A stretch of DNA of 64,000 nt, taken from Cyprinodon diabolis. Lineage: Eukaryota; Chordata; Actinopteri; Cyprinodontiformes; Cyprinodontidae. The notes beneath the pieces are model-generated. The model was given only the letters and a program-made list of their open reading frames with translations. It did no database searches and was not told the DNA's origin. The position numbers were made by a program, and so were the translations under genes. This document shows positions 33,765 through 44,320 of this stretch, in pieces. The DNA lies in assembly GCA_030533445.1 (NCBI GenBank), contig CM060064.1, positions 8,328,879 through 8,392,878 of the forward strand, written 5' to 3'. Position 1 is the first letter of the stretch; each line of letters begins with the position of its first letter.

Positions 33765-34970
33765 TAGACATGGGCTGTTCTAGGCGGGGGCCAGAGCCCC
33801 TGTAGAGCTGGTCCTGGACCCTGTTATGGCCCCTGTACCTAAGAGATAATAAAATTGTGGTAAATAAATTATTGCATGCACTGGAACAGAAACTACAACT
33901 GATACAGTAGATGCTTTGGAATAATATTTTGTTTTATTTTATAGTTTTATTTTCTAGATTTTAAAAAAATGAAGTTCTTGTACTTTTAGCTTCAGTCAAT
34001 TTAAGATATAAACACATTTTTTTCTGCCGGATCTGAGGATTTCAGAGCTGCAAAGGGCTTGCTCTTTTCACTTAATATATCAAATGATTAACTTATTTTC
34101 ATTTTTTGTTTTATTATTCACCCCTCCTTGAACCGCCACCTTAACGTGGTGGAGGGGTTTCAGTGCCTGGGTGACCCCAGAGGCTATGTTGTCGGGGGCT
34201 AAATGTCCCTGGAAGGGTCTCCCAAGGCAAACAGGCTCTGGGTGACAGGTCAGACGAAGAGCGGTTCAAAAACCCTTATGACGAGGACTAAAACGAGGCA
34301 CGTGACGTCCCCCGGTACGGCGGAGCCGGGACCCCACCCTGGAGCCAGGCCTGGGGTTGGGGTTCGGCGGCGAGCGCCTGGTGATCGGGTTTTTCCTCGC
34401 GGGACCCGGCCGGGCCCAGCCTGAAGGAGCGACGCGATGCCATCCCCCAGTGGGCCCACCACCTGCAGGGGGAACCATGAGGGACCGGTGCAAAGGGGAT
34501 TGGGCGGCAGCCAGAGGCGGAGACCTCGGCGAACTGATCCGCGGGCGCTTAAACTGGCTCTGGGGACGTGTAATGTCACCTCACTGGCGGGGAAGGAGCC
34601 CGAGCTTGTGCGGGAGGATCCACATCGAGAGGAGTCAGTTGAGGTGGCTCGGACATCTTCTTCGGATGCCCCCTGGACGCCTTCCTCGGGAGGTGTTCCA
34701 GGCATGTCCCACCGGGAGGAGGCCCAGGGTACGACCCAGGACACGCTGGAGAGACTATGTCTCTCGGCTGGCCTGGGAGCGCCTAGGGCTTCCCCCAACA
34801 GAGCTGGAGGAGGTGTCAGCGGAGAGGGAAGTCTTTGAGTCTGTGCATAGTCTGCTGCCCCCGTGACCCGGTTCCGGATAAAGCGGGAGACGACGAGACA
34901 AGACGAGTTTTATTATTCAGTTTGGAGCTAGGGGATGGCCACCCCAGGCCACCCCCTAGCTCCCCACCTG
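33765..34970. mobile_element. Decayed hAT-like MITE split by a LINE insertion
   Basis: The left part (TGTTCTAGGCGGGGGCCAG) and the right part (GGCCACCCCCTAGCTCCCC) resemble the two ends of the GTGGCGGTTCTAG family. The interior between them is interrupted at 34121-34906. Ends are degraded, so limits are approximate. Confidence 0.35.
34121..34906 (+). mobile_element. Internally deleted LINE with exact 13-bp target duplication
   Basis: The 13-bp sequence GTTTTATTATTCA is present at 34108-34120 and 34907-34919. The GC-rich insert begins CCCCTCCTTGAACCGCC, a full-length 5' region of a common fish non-LTR element. It then reaches the first residues of an endonuclease-like ORF (LGTCNVTSLAGKEPELVRE). 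At about 34617 it jumps straight to the C-terminal tail of the reverse-transcriptase ORF (IERSQLRWLGHLLRMPPGRL through LPP and a stop at 34864). Everything between, including the endonuclease and RT cores, is missing. The two halves are in different frames. Either a full element later lost its middle, or a shortened RNA was itself inserted. Clade not assigned. Confidence 0.82.
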
Positions 34971-35340
34971 TCCATAGCCTCTCACCATTTAAATGATGTG
35001 TTCAATGGCTGTTCTGCTAACAGATTCTCCAACCTGAGATATGGATAATTAATGTTCTACTTCTTTGGACTGTGTGTTTAGATGACTCTAGAAGTTAAGA
35101 ACATTTTTCCTCACTTAACCTTTTTTCCAACCCTTTTAACTTAGCCCCATATATATCCTGTATCTGTCTGCTGAATTACTTTGTATAGTACTTTTTGTTG
35201 TAATAATATTCTCTAATTATTAACTCTTAAGAATAACTGTATTTACTGCATATTGAGAAAAAAATTATATGTAAGGATATAAAAGAATGACAAACTTTGC
35301 AGGATTTCTTTTATAAAAATGTTTTTAAAGCCAGCCTTTT
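34920..35340. other. Gene-free stretch after the LINE
   Basis: The first 50 bases are the right part of the decayed hAT-like element; the rest is AT-rich and empty. Confidence 0.5.
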
Positions 35341-35800
35341 GACGTAGACAAACTTTTTTTTGTCATTTTGTATGCACAGAGTGTGTACAAAACGAAATCC
35401 TGTTGCATACAGATTACAACAGTAAAATAAGCAGCTTACGTTCATAACAGTGAAATGAACATTACCATTTAGTGCAGCAGTGATCAGAATGTAGACAGTG
35501 TAGGAGAAAACAGTTTAAAAATAAAGGTGCATAAGGGCATAAGGGCATTAAGATGAAAAAGTTTAGTGCAAAATAAATAATTATGGTGCAAAATGCAGTA
35601 GAACATTGAGTTGTGTTTTATTTAAAGGGATTATGAAAAACCAGCTATGTTTTGCAAATATGATGTTTACAAGTGTGATGAAGAGTCTTGATTAGAGTTT
35701 CAAAAATTCAACAGTCTGATGGCAGTGGCAGAAAAGCTGTTTCAGAACCTGCTGGTCCTGCAGCGAAGCCTCCTCCCAGAGGGCAGCAGGGAAAACAGTC
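35341..35800 (-). repeat. Teleost interspersed repeat of unknown class
   Basis: Contains phrases I associate with a widely dispersed fish repeat: GTACAAAACGAAATCCTG near 35385, CTGATGGCAGTGGCAGAAAAG near 35718, and CTCCCAGAGGGCAGCAGGG near 35773. No ends or target duplication found; orientation is uncertain. Confidence 0.45.
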
Positions 35801-35969
35801 CTTTTCCAGATTCATGTATTAAAAAATACAATCATACACTTAAATTTAAGGTTTGATTTAGAAAAAGTCTAAATGTTTTATTAATACTTGCCATTTTTTC
35901 AATTCATTGCTTCAGATAATTGAAAAAAATGTATATCTGAATAGTCACAAGCAGCAAAGTGCTGCAAAG

Positions 35970-36417
35970 CAGAGTCCTGGATGGGTCTGATTTTTCAAAA
36001 CTGTAACCACCTGTACCCGTAGAGTTCAGAACCAAGGCCTGACCCATTACCCGTAATTATCCCCATTTAAAACACATAAATAATAAAGTGGGACCTGACC
36101 TTTGATCTCACACAGCCGTTCTTAATAACAGAGGCAGAAGAGAGCATTGCCTCACACTCACATCCAGTTCGCGCTGCGCTCACAGATTAACAGCTGTAAA
36201 TTGGCAGAATTAAGAAGGTTTTCCTCATTGCTTAAAAAATAATGTTTTCTGGGTACTCTTGCATGAATTTACATGCATGTGATAGCCACATTTTATTCGT
36301 TTATACCCGTGCCCGCACCTTTGAAATGATATAGAGTTTTTTTTCTACCCGTATATGTACGTTCCATATGGGTAGTCGCCAGATATCCACGGGTACCAGA
36401 CCCGGTGCAGGGTTCTG
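35970..36417. mobile_element. hAT-like MITE with CAGAGTCCTG ends (448 bp)
   Basis: The left end CAGAGTCCTGGATGGGTCTG and the right end, reversed, CAGAACCCTGCACCGGGTCTG are inverted repeats. The 8-bp flanks CTGCAAAG and CTGCAAAA match at 7 of 8. The interior has GGGTACCAGACCC-type and TACCCGTA motifs and no ORF. Confidence 0.8.
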
Positions 36418-36639
36418 CTGCAAAAGCCTATTGTCATTTGAATAATACTGGTAGTTAAAAAATTGAATTGTCTAGAGCTGTTTTAAACAAAATTTTCACT
36501 CGTGTATAAAAAAATGACAAAATAATTTGTCTAAGTCTAAGAAAGTTTATTATTTTTCTCCTCCGTATGAAACGATTATTTGGCAGCTTTAACATTTTCA
36601 AAAACTCACCAAATTTCACAGTAAATTGTCCCTCGTTTG

Positions 36640-38570
36640 AAATGTATGTATTTTAATGGAATCAGAAATGGGCGTGGCCAAGCACAAGTCGCAGAGTTTT
36701 GAAATGGTACATAGGTAGACTTCCCCAAATCATGAAAAAAAGTCTCCTGGAGGTATGCCCTAAAACTGACAGGAGGTCTGCCATTTAGAGTCAAAGGTCA
36801 ATATTTCATATTTGTTCATGTAAAACTTGAACAAACTCCTCCTAGGAATTTTCAACCACCAGCTTCAAACTTGGTCAGTATGTAGGTAAGGCGTATGAGA
36901 TTTAAAGTTTTTTATATTTGGGTATGTTGAAGGGGGCGTGGTCAGGCCAGAAGTTTGCATATTTTTCAAGCAAATTAAATGCAATAACTTTTACAAAAAC
37001 CATCCAAAATAAACCAACTTTGGTAGTTTTGATTCCCTTTGTGTTCATGACAATACTGGCTGGTCCAATGATGACATAATGAAAGACCCGCCCCCTGAGA
37101 GAAGAAAGAGACTTTTTTCACTTGGGAGGGTCCTTTTCTGACATTTTTAACCCCCTCAACTTGAACCTAGTTCAGAAGGCAAATAAGATGTTTGAGAGTT
37201 TTGAATAAACAGCATTTTGCCATGACCATATGTTTGGCTCTCATTTCCAAATAGATCTTTTAATCCGGACCAAAATTAATATGATGTATCCTAATCCTAA
37301 CCCAAACAGCCCAATATCTGTTGGACGTGGCTTAATTTCTCTACAGCTTCTAGAAACACTAAAACAACCCGTCCCAATCCATGCTCAGTGGAAGATTATG
37401 AAACTTTGGTACAGGTGTGCATTCCTCCAGGATCTCCAAAAATGTCTATCCGAGCGATGGTCCAAACCCCACAGGAAGTCAGCTATTTTGGGTCAAATGT
37501 TCCACATTCTCTCATTTACTTATGATGTATCTTTGTGAAGCCTTCCTAGAGCTTCTAAGTTAGAGACTACAAAATTCACTACATAGAGACTAAATACACA
37601 GGGGATCAAAGGTTAATAAAAGATATTTTTTTTACATTAAAGCATGTGGGCATGGCCGACCACAAACATTTGACTTTTTTTTAACAAAACAAACAATCAG
37701 CCCCAGACCATGCTTTGACTGGGAATTAAGAAAGTTGGTAGACATGTATAAACCATCAAGACCTACAAAAAAGTATATTGGAGCCATTGCATGAACCCCA
37801 GTGGAAGTAAGCCTTTTTGAATTAAAGTTTTTACTTGGCTTTCTTTTAACTGTTGTTTTTACACTAACCTCTGCTACAGCTTCTGGGTTACAGGCATTTA
37901 ATTCGTTAGGCAGAGGCTTAAACCCTTTATGGTTAAAAGTTATCCAAATGATTGATCTATATCAAAGCATGTTGGCATGGCCAATAGGACTTTTAGGCAA
38001 AAAAAACCCCCAAGAAAACCTATGAAAAAGTCTCAAGGAACCATGGTCCAAACACCACAGGAAGTCAGCCATTTTTTCATCACAGCCATCATTTGGCTTT
38101 TTTACTCTAATCTGAGTGAACCTCAGCTAAAGCTTTTGTGTCACATACTTCTAACTAACTGAGCCAAGATTTCAGACATTAATCATAAAAAAAAGACATT
38201 TGTGATCAAAAGTTATTAAGAGATTTTTGCCGTGACAAAGTATGTGGGTGTGGCCAAATTTCTAGCTTAGACCTCTTGCCAGGAGACAAAGGTAAAGAAC
38301 CCTCAAGCCATGCTTTTACTGAGGATTATGAAATTTAGTACACACGTATAACCCATCAGAATGCTTAAAAAAGCATCTTCAAGCCATGGTCCAAACCCCA
38401 CGGGATGTCGGCCATTTTGAATCGGCCATTTTGGAACAAACGTGCCACTTTATCTTATTTATTCATGTCATATCTAAGTGCCTAGAGCTTTGAGTTACAG
38501 ATTTCCAATTAATTATGCACAGATTACTGGCAAAGGGGGTCAAATTTAACAAAAAACACTGTATCAAAGC
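36640..38570. repeat. Old, diverged tandem array of roughly 300-bp units
   Basis: The same ordered phrases recur. GTGGGCATGGCC-like starts occur near 37646, 37969 and 38246; ATGGTCCAAACCCCACAGG-like phrases near 37455, 38040 and 38387, each followed by AAGTCAGCCATTTT. AGCTTCTGGGTTACAG-like ends occur near 37545, 37878 and 38125. Earlier units (36640-37300) are more worn. No ORF survives. It resembles a GGCCATTTTG repeat common in fish. Confidence 0.65.
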
Positions 38571-39019
38571 TTGATAATAATAACAATATTTACAGACACA
38601 TCTCTATACATCATTGTGTAATTGCTCCTTTTATTGCATAAAATAATTTCAAATTTATTTTAATATACAATGTGAAATCTATTGTTTCCCTCCTCTCATC
38701 TTTTTGATAAAAAAATAATCACACACTCAACATGGTGGCTGTGTAAACACTCAGCTTTACTACAATGAATAAATGAGGAAGAGCACTTTCTGCCATTTTA
38801 CTCCTCTACTACCCTGATGAGCCCAGAGTTGCGTTTTTCACATGATCATACATACTCAGGTACGTAAACAAGAGCCTAGAGAATAATAGAGAGACTGTGT
38901 GTGATGTTTTACCCTAGTCAATTTTGAAAACAATACTTTCTTTACAAAACTTTTTTTTTTTTTTTCACAGCGTGTTATTGTAATTACACTGTCACAAGTA
39001 CAGAGCAACGACATTAACT
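38571..39019. other. Gene-free AT-rich stretch
   Basis: No supportable feature; a T run lies near 38951-38965. Confidence 0.5.
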
Positions 39020-39185
39020 CTTTGCACTTAACCCATCCCCTTGGGGATCAGTGGGCTGCCATTGTGTGAGGAGCAGTGTGGGGTTCCTCAGGGACCCAGA
39101 GTACCAGTCTGTGGGGGTTTGAACTCAGAACTTCTGGATTCCAAGCACAATGCAGGAAAGGTGACTCACCACTTGAGCTAATTTT
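39020..39185 (-). mobile_element. Truncated SINE-like repeat, minus orientation
   Basis: On the minus strand a near-B-box (GAGTTCAAACCCC, near 39116-39128) is followed by sequence ending in CCCCAAGGGGATGGG. The layout matches a fish tRNA-derived SINE read backwards. Ends and target duplication are not visible. Confidence 0.5.
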
Positions 39186-39593
39186 TTATGTTTAGCAGCT
39201 GGCTGGTGTTATTTCAATGGAAAAGAAAGATACATAAATATAAATTTATTTATTTATTTAAATATAAATATATTTATCGCTTATTATTCCTTTAACTTAC
39301 CTGCATGGGAGGAAAGTTGTAATCTCCATGTGGACATCACAGAGCTACTAGGATCTAGAGCCTCGTCTCATGTGTAACATATTGTTTCTGTTGGTTCAAT
39401 ATGCTTTCATGTGTTTGGTATCAAAACCAAAAGTGAATATTGATATATTTTGAACCTGTCATATGTATAAAATAGCATTATTTAGAGTGGTATGTTTTTT
39501 AGTAAAATTATTATTTTTGCTCTGCAACACTCCAGATGTGTTATTTTTGAAAAATGTGCCGTTTCAATGAAGATTGTGCTATGACCTTTAAGT
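39186..39593. other. Gene-free stretch
   Basis: TTTA repeats near 39245-39280; otherwise empty. Confidence 0.5.
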
Positions 39594-39812
39594 TAGGATG
39601 ACCAGACGTCCTCTTTTTCCTGGACATGTCCCACTTTTCATACCTAAAAAAATGTCCAATGGGAAATTCAAAATCGTCCGGGATTTTGGTCGACTACAGT
39701 GCAGCAGAACCAGATCTGGGGCTGGTCTGAGAACTCTGGTGGATGGGGGCAGGGAGCCAGCAGGGGACGGAACGACCGAACCCGACCAGTTGACCAGCGC
39801 GCCCCCCCCCCC

Positions 39813-39843
<31 letters not shown>

Positions 39844-39895
39844 AAAGAAAAAAGAAAGTGTCCTCCTTTTCAGAAACCCAAATCTGGTCACCCTA
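39594..39895. mobile_element. hAT MITE with TAGGRTGRCCAGA ends, short copy (302 bp)
   Basis: Starts TAGGATGACCAGACGTCC and ends AATCTGGTCACCCTA. A TTTAAGT heptamer flanks both sides (39587-39593 and 39896-39902). It holds a run of 28 C at 39802-39829 followed by CA repeats. It belongs to the same family as the 1,471-bp element at 49913. Confidence 0.8.
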
Positions 39896-39931
39896 TTTAA
39901 GTATTACATTTGTTAACTGAATGTCTTAAGT

Positions 39932-40396
39932 CAGGGGTCTTCAACGTTTTCCAGGCCAAGAACCCCCAAACTGATGGTGAGATGGAGCGGGGACCCCCTA
40001 ATTATATATATTGTATTAAATAGTGTTATATAAAACTGGTCCTATAGTCACTCTATTACAGATGGAGTAATGTAACGAAAGTAATTTTCCCTGAGATTAT
40101 TCAAGTATTTATGATTCTTATTCCCGGTTGATGGGACAGGTGTTGTGAATAAAACGGTGCCCAACTTGAAAGAGCTCCTGTGTGTCCCTGAATGTGTGCA
40201 TTGATGACTGAAAGACATCTTCTGCCTCCATTTATCTGTTTACTAGAGTGTGTTGAATTCATGTTAATGTGGATTTAAAGACATTTCAATTAGTGGAAAA
40301 AATTGGATTGGGGAAAAAAAAAAAAAAAGTATAATCAACAAAAACTTTCGCGACCCCCATTCAGTACCTCTATGGACCCCCTGTTGAAGACCTCTG
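39932..40396. mobile_element. hAT MITE with CAGGGGTCTTCAAC ends (465 bp)
   Basis: Left end CAGGGGTCTTCAACG; right end, reversed, CAGAGGTCTTCAACAGGGGG. The 8-bp duplication TCTTAAGT is exact at 39924-39931 and 40397-40404. Non-coding. A second copy spans 62402-63535 and is interrupted by a solo LTR. Confidence 0.9.
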
Positions 40397-40404
40397 TCTT
40401 AAGT

Positions 40405-41964
40405 TTTTTCTGAACAATCACGAACCGCAGCTATCTCACTGTAGGTAAACTTCCAATAATCCACACGTTTGTTTCCCCATACAACCTGCTCCCCACTATA
40501 GCTCGAACAAGCATACACACTCTCAACATATTTACTCTGAACAGAAATGGATAACATTGTTACTGCCAGTCAACATAAACAACGGGCATTATTATATCAA
40601 GTAGGCAGGATAGCTTTAATTCACCGCACTGAAGCACTTTCGAATTACCACAAACAGAATAACTGGCTAACAGAAATATAAATGCGTCTGAACCATGAGA
40701 TCTGAACAAATAGATTAACCATTTTGCTGGGGCTGTGACCCCCTTAGGTCGTAACGTAACATTAAACCGTTGTCCGCAAGCATTATGCCATCATCTATGA
40801 AGGCCAGATTGACTTTTGCTTAATTAAAATGCAATGACTCAAATAAACCGACCTTTGAACATTTTGACAATCCCAGCTCGGTGAAACAAGTCCACCCAAA
40901 GCTCCGTCGTTGGAGTCTGAATCAGGTAATTGGAACGGCAACCCGGCGATCATAGAACTGCTTTGCAGCTTCTGGTGAATGGAAGATGTGCGTCTCATCC
41001 TCAAACTGAACACGAAGACGTGCTGGATATAGCAAACTGAACTTTATCTTCTTCTAATATAGGAGCTGCTTGATGTTTTTAAATGCTGCGCGCTTCTTCG
41101 CCAGGTCTGCAGACAAATCTGGATAGATCCTCAGCTTGGAGCCGTTAAACTCCACATCGTGCGACCGGGCCCACCGCAATGTCTTTTCTTTTTCCTATAG
41201 GCGAAGGAAGCACACCACAAAGGGACGGGGCCGCTGTCCTTCTTTAGGTCTTTGGCCTGGGGAGCGATGTGCCCGTTCCAACTCCGGAGGATTTTCAAAG
41301 ACCTCTCGGCCCATTGCTTGCATTAACAGGTTGGATACAAACTTCACGGTTTGCTGGGCCCTCTCGCTCTCCTCTGGGACGTTCAGGATCCTCAGGTTTG
41401 CTCTACGGGAGCGGTTTTCCAGGTCATCCACGCGTTCGAGCAGTGTCGCGTTTTGCTCCTCCAGGTGTTTAATTTTCCGGTCAGCTGCGGATATCGCACT
41501 GAAGTTATCCCCAGCCAGAACTTCAGTTGCGCTCAGCCGTGCTTGAAAGCTATTAACAGTCTCTGTCAATGCATTCACGGAGGACTGGAGCGGGGCAATT
41601 GACTCACGAATCAAAGCAGAAATCCCCCCTTAGCGAAGACCTTTGTTTCGACAACTCGGCTACTAGTTGACTCACGGAAATCCCCTCGGCGCCTGCAGTG
41701 GCTACATCGATGTGTGGACTAGCGCTAGCCAAGGCAGCTACCTTGCTAGCTATGCTAGTTCGGGTTGTTGGCGGCGCGCTGGTCGGCTTGTTCTTGCTCA
41801 TGGTGCCGAAGTTGTTGGCTTCTTATCCTCTTTTCTTTCTTATCTGGTACAAATAGAGTGAAGTGCCCTAAGTGGCACTTTTAAAAATTAGTTTTTGAAA
41901 GTTGAGTGGGGGAGCTCTGCCTTCTCGCGTCCTACCCCTGCATGGCCAAACTGGAAGTCCCCCG
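40405..41964 (-). mobile_element. L1-type element with ORF1 but no ORF2
   Basis: TCTTAAGTTTTT is found at 40397-40408 and again at 41965-41976, a likely 12-bp target duplication. On the minus strand the insert starts with an L1-like 5' leader (GGGGGACTTCCAGTTTGGCC). It carries a full-length but damaged ORF1 and then about 510 bp without any endonuclease or reverse transcriptase. The 3' A tract is very short. It is therefore either an ORF1-only derivative that was inserted as such, or a full L1 that lost ORF2. The insertion shares its target with the hAT MITE on its left. Confidence 0.75.
40922..41801 (-). pseudogene. L1 ORF1p pseudogene
   Basis: ORF1p is the RNA-binding chaperone of L1 retrotransposons and forms coiled-coil trimers. 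The reading starts MSKNKPTSAPPTTR at 41801. It goes through a Leu/Glu-rich coiled coil (about residues 60-130) to the RRM signature ENRSRRANLRILNVPE. It then enters a C-terminal domain with RPFVVCFLRL, LRWARSHDVEFNGSKLRIYPDL, LLYPARLRVQF and SPEAAKQFYD. Three lesions are visible: a frameshift near 41620 at a C run, and two in-frame TAG codons (near 41194 and 41053) where CAG is expected. Length would be about 292 residues, normal for fish L1 ORF1. Confidence 0.85.
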
Positions 41965-41976
41965 TCTTAAGTTTTT

Positions 41977-43080
41977 AAAGGCAAAATTAAACATAGCATG
42001 TGCTACGGGAAAGTTGTGTGATTAAAGGTACTGAACATTTATGTAAGTCATCAGTCAAAAAATCCGACTGTGATACATTTACTGGAGCAACATTTTGCAA
42101 TATTTGTACATCCTGCATGAAATTAAGTCTCTGAGCACTCAGAGTTGATACTTGAAAAAAGGCAGCTGCTGATTGTCCGAAAGCCTTTTTGGTTTTATTT
42201 TTGGTTGGCCATCAGAGGTGGGCCCTATGGAATGTCTTCCCTCCTTTGTTTAAACAAATCCTGAGATAAGATTTAAGGAGAATCGTTAAGGTAATCCAGC
42301 TGCCCTATTCCAAGCTAAGAAGGGCAAAACGCCATAAGAGGACTGGACAGACTGCCGAACAATGAGTTTCCTGTCTGCTATCTCTGCAATTTCTTCTAAA
42401 TTTAACCTGGCCACTATTCAATGTTGATAAAATGATTTCCTATTTCATTGCTTTTCTGGTTTGACTAACTTGTTTAGATAGATTATATGTCGAAATCCCT
42501 CCTAAAACCTTTAATGATTCATCTGTGCTTTTTCTTTTTTTTCTCTTTTCTTTTTCCCTCTCCTACATCTTTCCACTATTGGGAGGAGAATGGATATTTC
42601 CTGTCAACTGGATACAAACTACACCTTTCCAATTACATAAAAAACACCAAGCACACTTTCTAATATGCATGATTACATTACATAAAACAAAATTTAAACA
42701 TTTTGTCACATAAAGCTGTATGTAATGAATAAAATACATTTTTAAAAATATTTTTAAGGAAAATTATATCAAATTGTTGGGTAGCTTAATATTGTACATA
42801 GCTCTGAACAGTCAAGTGGAGGGAGAGAGAGAGTGCGGGTGAGAAAGAGAGGAAATAATTAGCAGAGAGAAACGATTGCACTAATGAGAGGAGAATTTGA
42901 CTAGGATACTTTACTTGACCCCCAGTGTTTCTTGGCTGTCCAAGGAAAAAAAAATGCTGATTTATAATTATACTCTGCAATTCACCATGAAATTGTTATT
43001 GTGGAATACCGTTTTGAAAATGTTATCAAACAATTACTTTAATTTCCCCCCCTGGAAACTGTTGCACATGTCTACCTAAA
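41977..43080. other. Gene-free stretch, partly complex
   Basis: 42000-42400 is more complex and contains TGATTAAAGGTACTG and GGCAGCTGCTGATTG; it may be regulatory. 42520-43080 is AT-rich. No gene. Confidence 0.4.
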
Positions 43081-44320
43081 AATGAGATGGCGGTTCGGAG
43101 CCTCCCGCCTGTCATCCACTGCTGTTCATGCAGATGAGCTCTTTTTCACCCCCCCCTCCCTGTTCTTCTTCTCCCCTTTCCCCAGAGCTTCTGTTCGGAG
43201 GGATGCTGTGGCAAATAAAATAATACTCTGATAAAACTGAAATATTTTATGACAGAATGATAATCATTGCAAGCAAACGTGCCACTGATATGGGGCCTGT
43301 TTCGGTTGGGGGAGGAGAAGAAATAATCCTTTTTGTGGGCTTTAAAAAATGAATCTCAGCTGAATCACATCAGAGGGAAAAAAAAAATCAAAGACAGTTC
43401 CAAGATGAGCCAACTCCAGGAGAAAATGACCTCCTCGTTTTGGTGATAAAGTTCTAGCCAAAATATGATATCAGCCTGCGACGTGACTCATTAGAAATGT
43501 GTGTATGGCGTGGAGGCAGCCCTCCCTATCTGCCAGTACCTGGCTTGCTGACTGATAAGAGGCAAATGCAAATGTCCTGATAAGAACTGAATGCAAATAT
43601 TTATGATATGATATTCCCTGGGAATTATGTGAGGATAAAACAAAGTGTATTATTTCCTTGTAATTCTTTCAGGTTTGGCAAAATGTCTTTTTTTTTCTTT
43701 TTTTACTTTCAGAATTTGCATTTCTTCAAATTGATTGGGCCTGCCTATTATGTTAAGCTATTTGTTTGCTGAGGATGGTAATTAGTTACTGTAATTACAG
43801 CGATGACAGTTGCTAAATTGTTTTTTAAGCATTACAGTGTGTCTGTGCCAGAAGATTGCAGTACTTATTTTAGGATTCAAGCATTTGCTGGAAACCCTCC
43901 CACTCCAAGGCCAAAGTGGGATTTTTTTTTTGAACTACAAAGCAGCCATTTTCAGAGCAAAGACATTTTTTGAAAATGTTGGCTAATTTGCACTAATTGC
44001 TGGTTTGACTGTGTTGCATGGTTTCTTCTCCGATCAGGGACTTGTCACTGATAGGATGTCTTGAGGGATCAAAATGAGCTTGAAATATTGTAAATACATT
44101 TTTTTGTTAGCTTTGTGGGCCCATTTAAGTCAGACTTTTAATGGTCTCAGTCACCCAAGAAACAAATTGCCATATTTGTAATTACGGTTCCCAGTGTAGT
44201 CTATGTTGCCTTTCAAGTTTAGTAAACATTAATTAGCAGGGACTCAGACAGTTTGGGTGTTTTAGAGGCTGTTTTATGTAAATGTTTAAATCACGTGGAT
44301 CTGGCCAGCAAAAAGCTGAA
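43081..44320. promoter_or_regulatory. Candidate enhancer cluster with paired octamers
   Basis: Two perfect ATGCAAAT octamers (POU-factor sites) lie 25 bp apart at 43566-43573 and 43591-43598. Around them are ATGACAGAATGATAATCATTG (near 43250), GACGTGACTCATTAG (43480), GGTAATTAGTTACTG followed by TAATTACAGCGATGACAG (43778-43810), and CATTAATTAGCAGG (44228). The sequence is long, non-repetitive and non-coding. This is the strongest enhancer-like stretch in the window, judged by motifs only. Confidence 0.4.

Noticed and set aside
34250..34798. 182-codon minus-strand ORF
   Set aside because: Antisense to the GC-rich LINE remnant, whose plus strand carries the recognisable motifs.
36640..38570. 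CRISPR-like array
   Set aside because: Units are about 300 bp, diverged and without short constant repeats; this is a eukaryotic tandem repeat.
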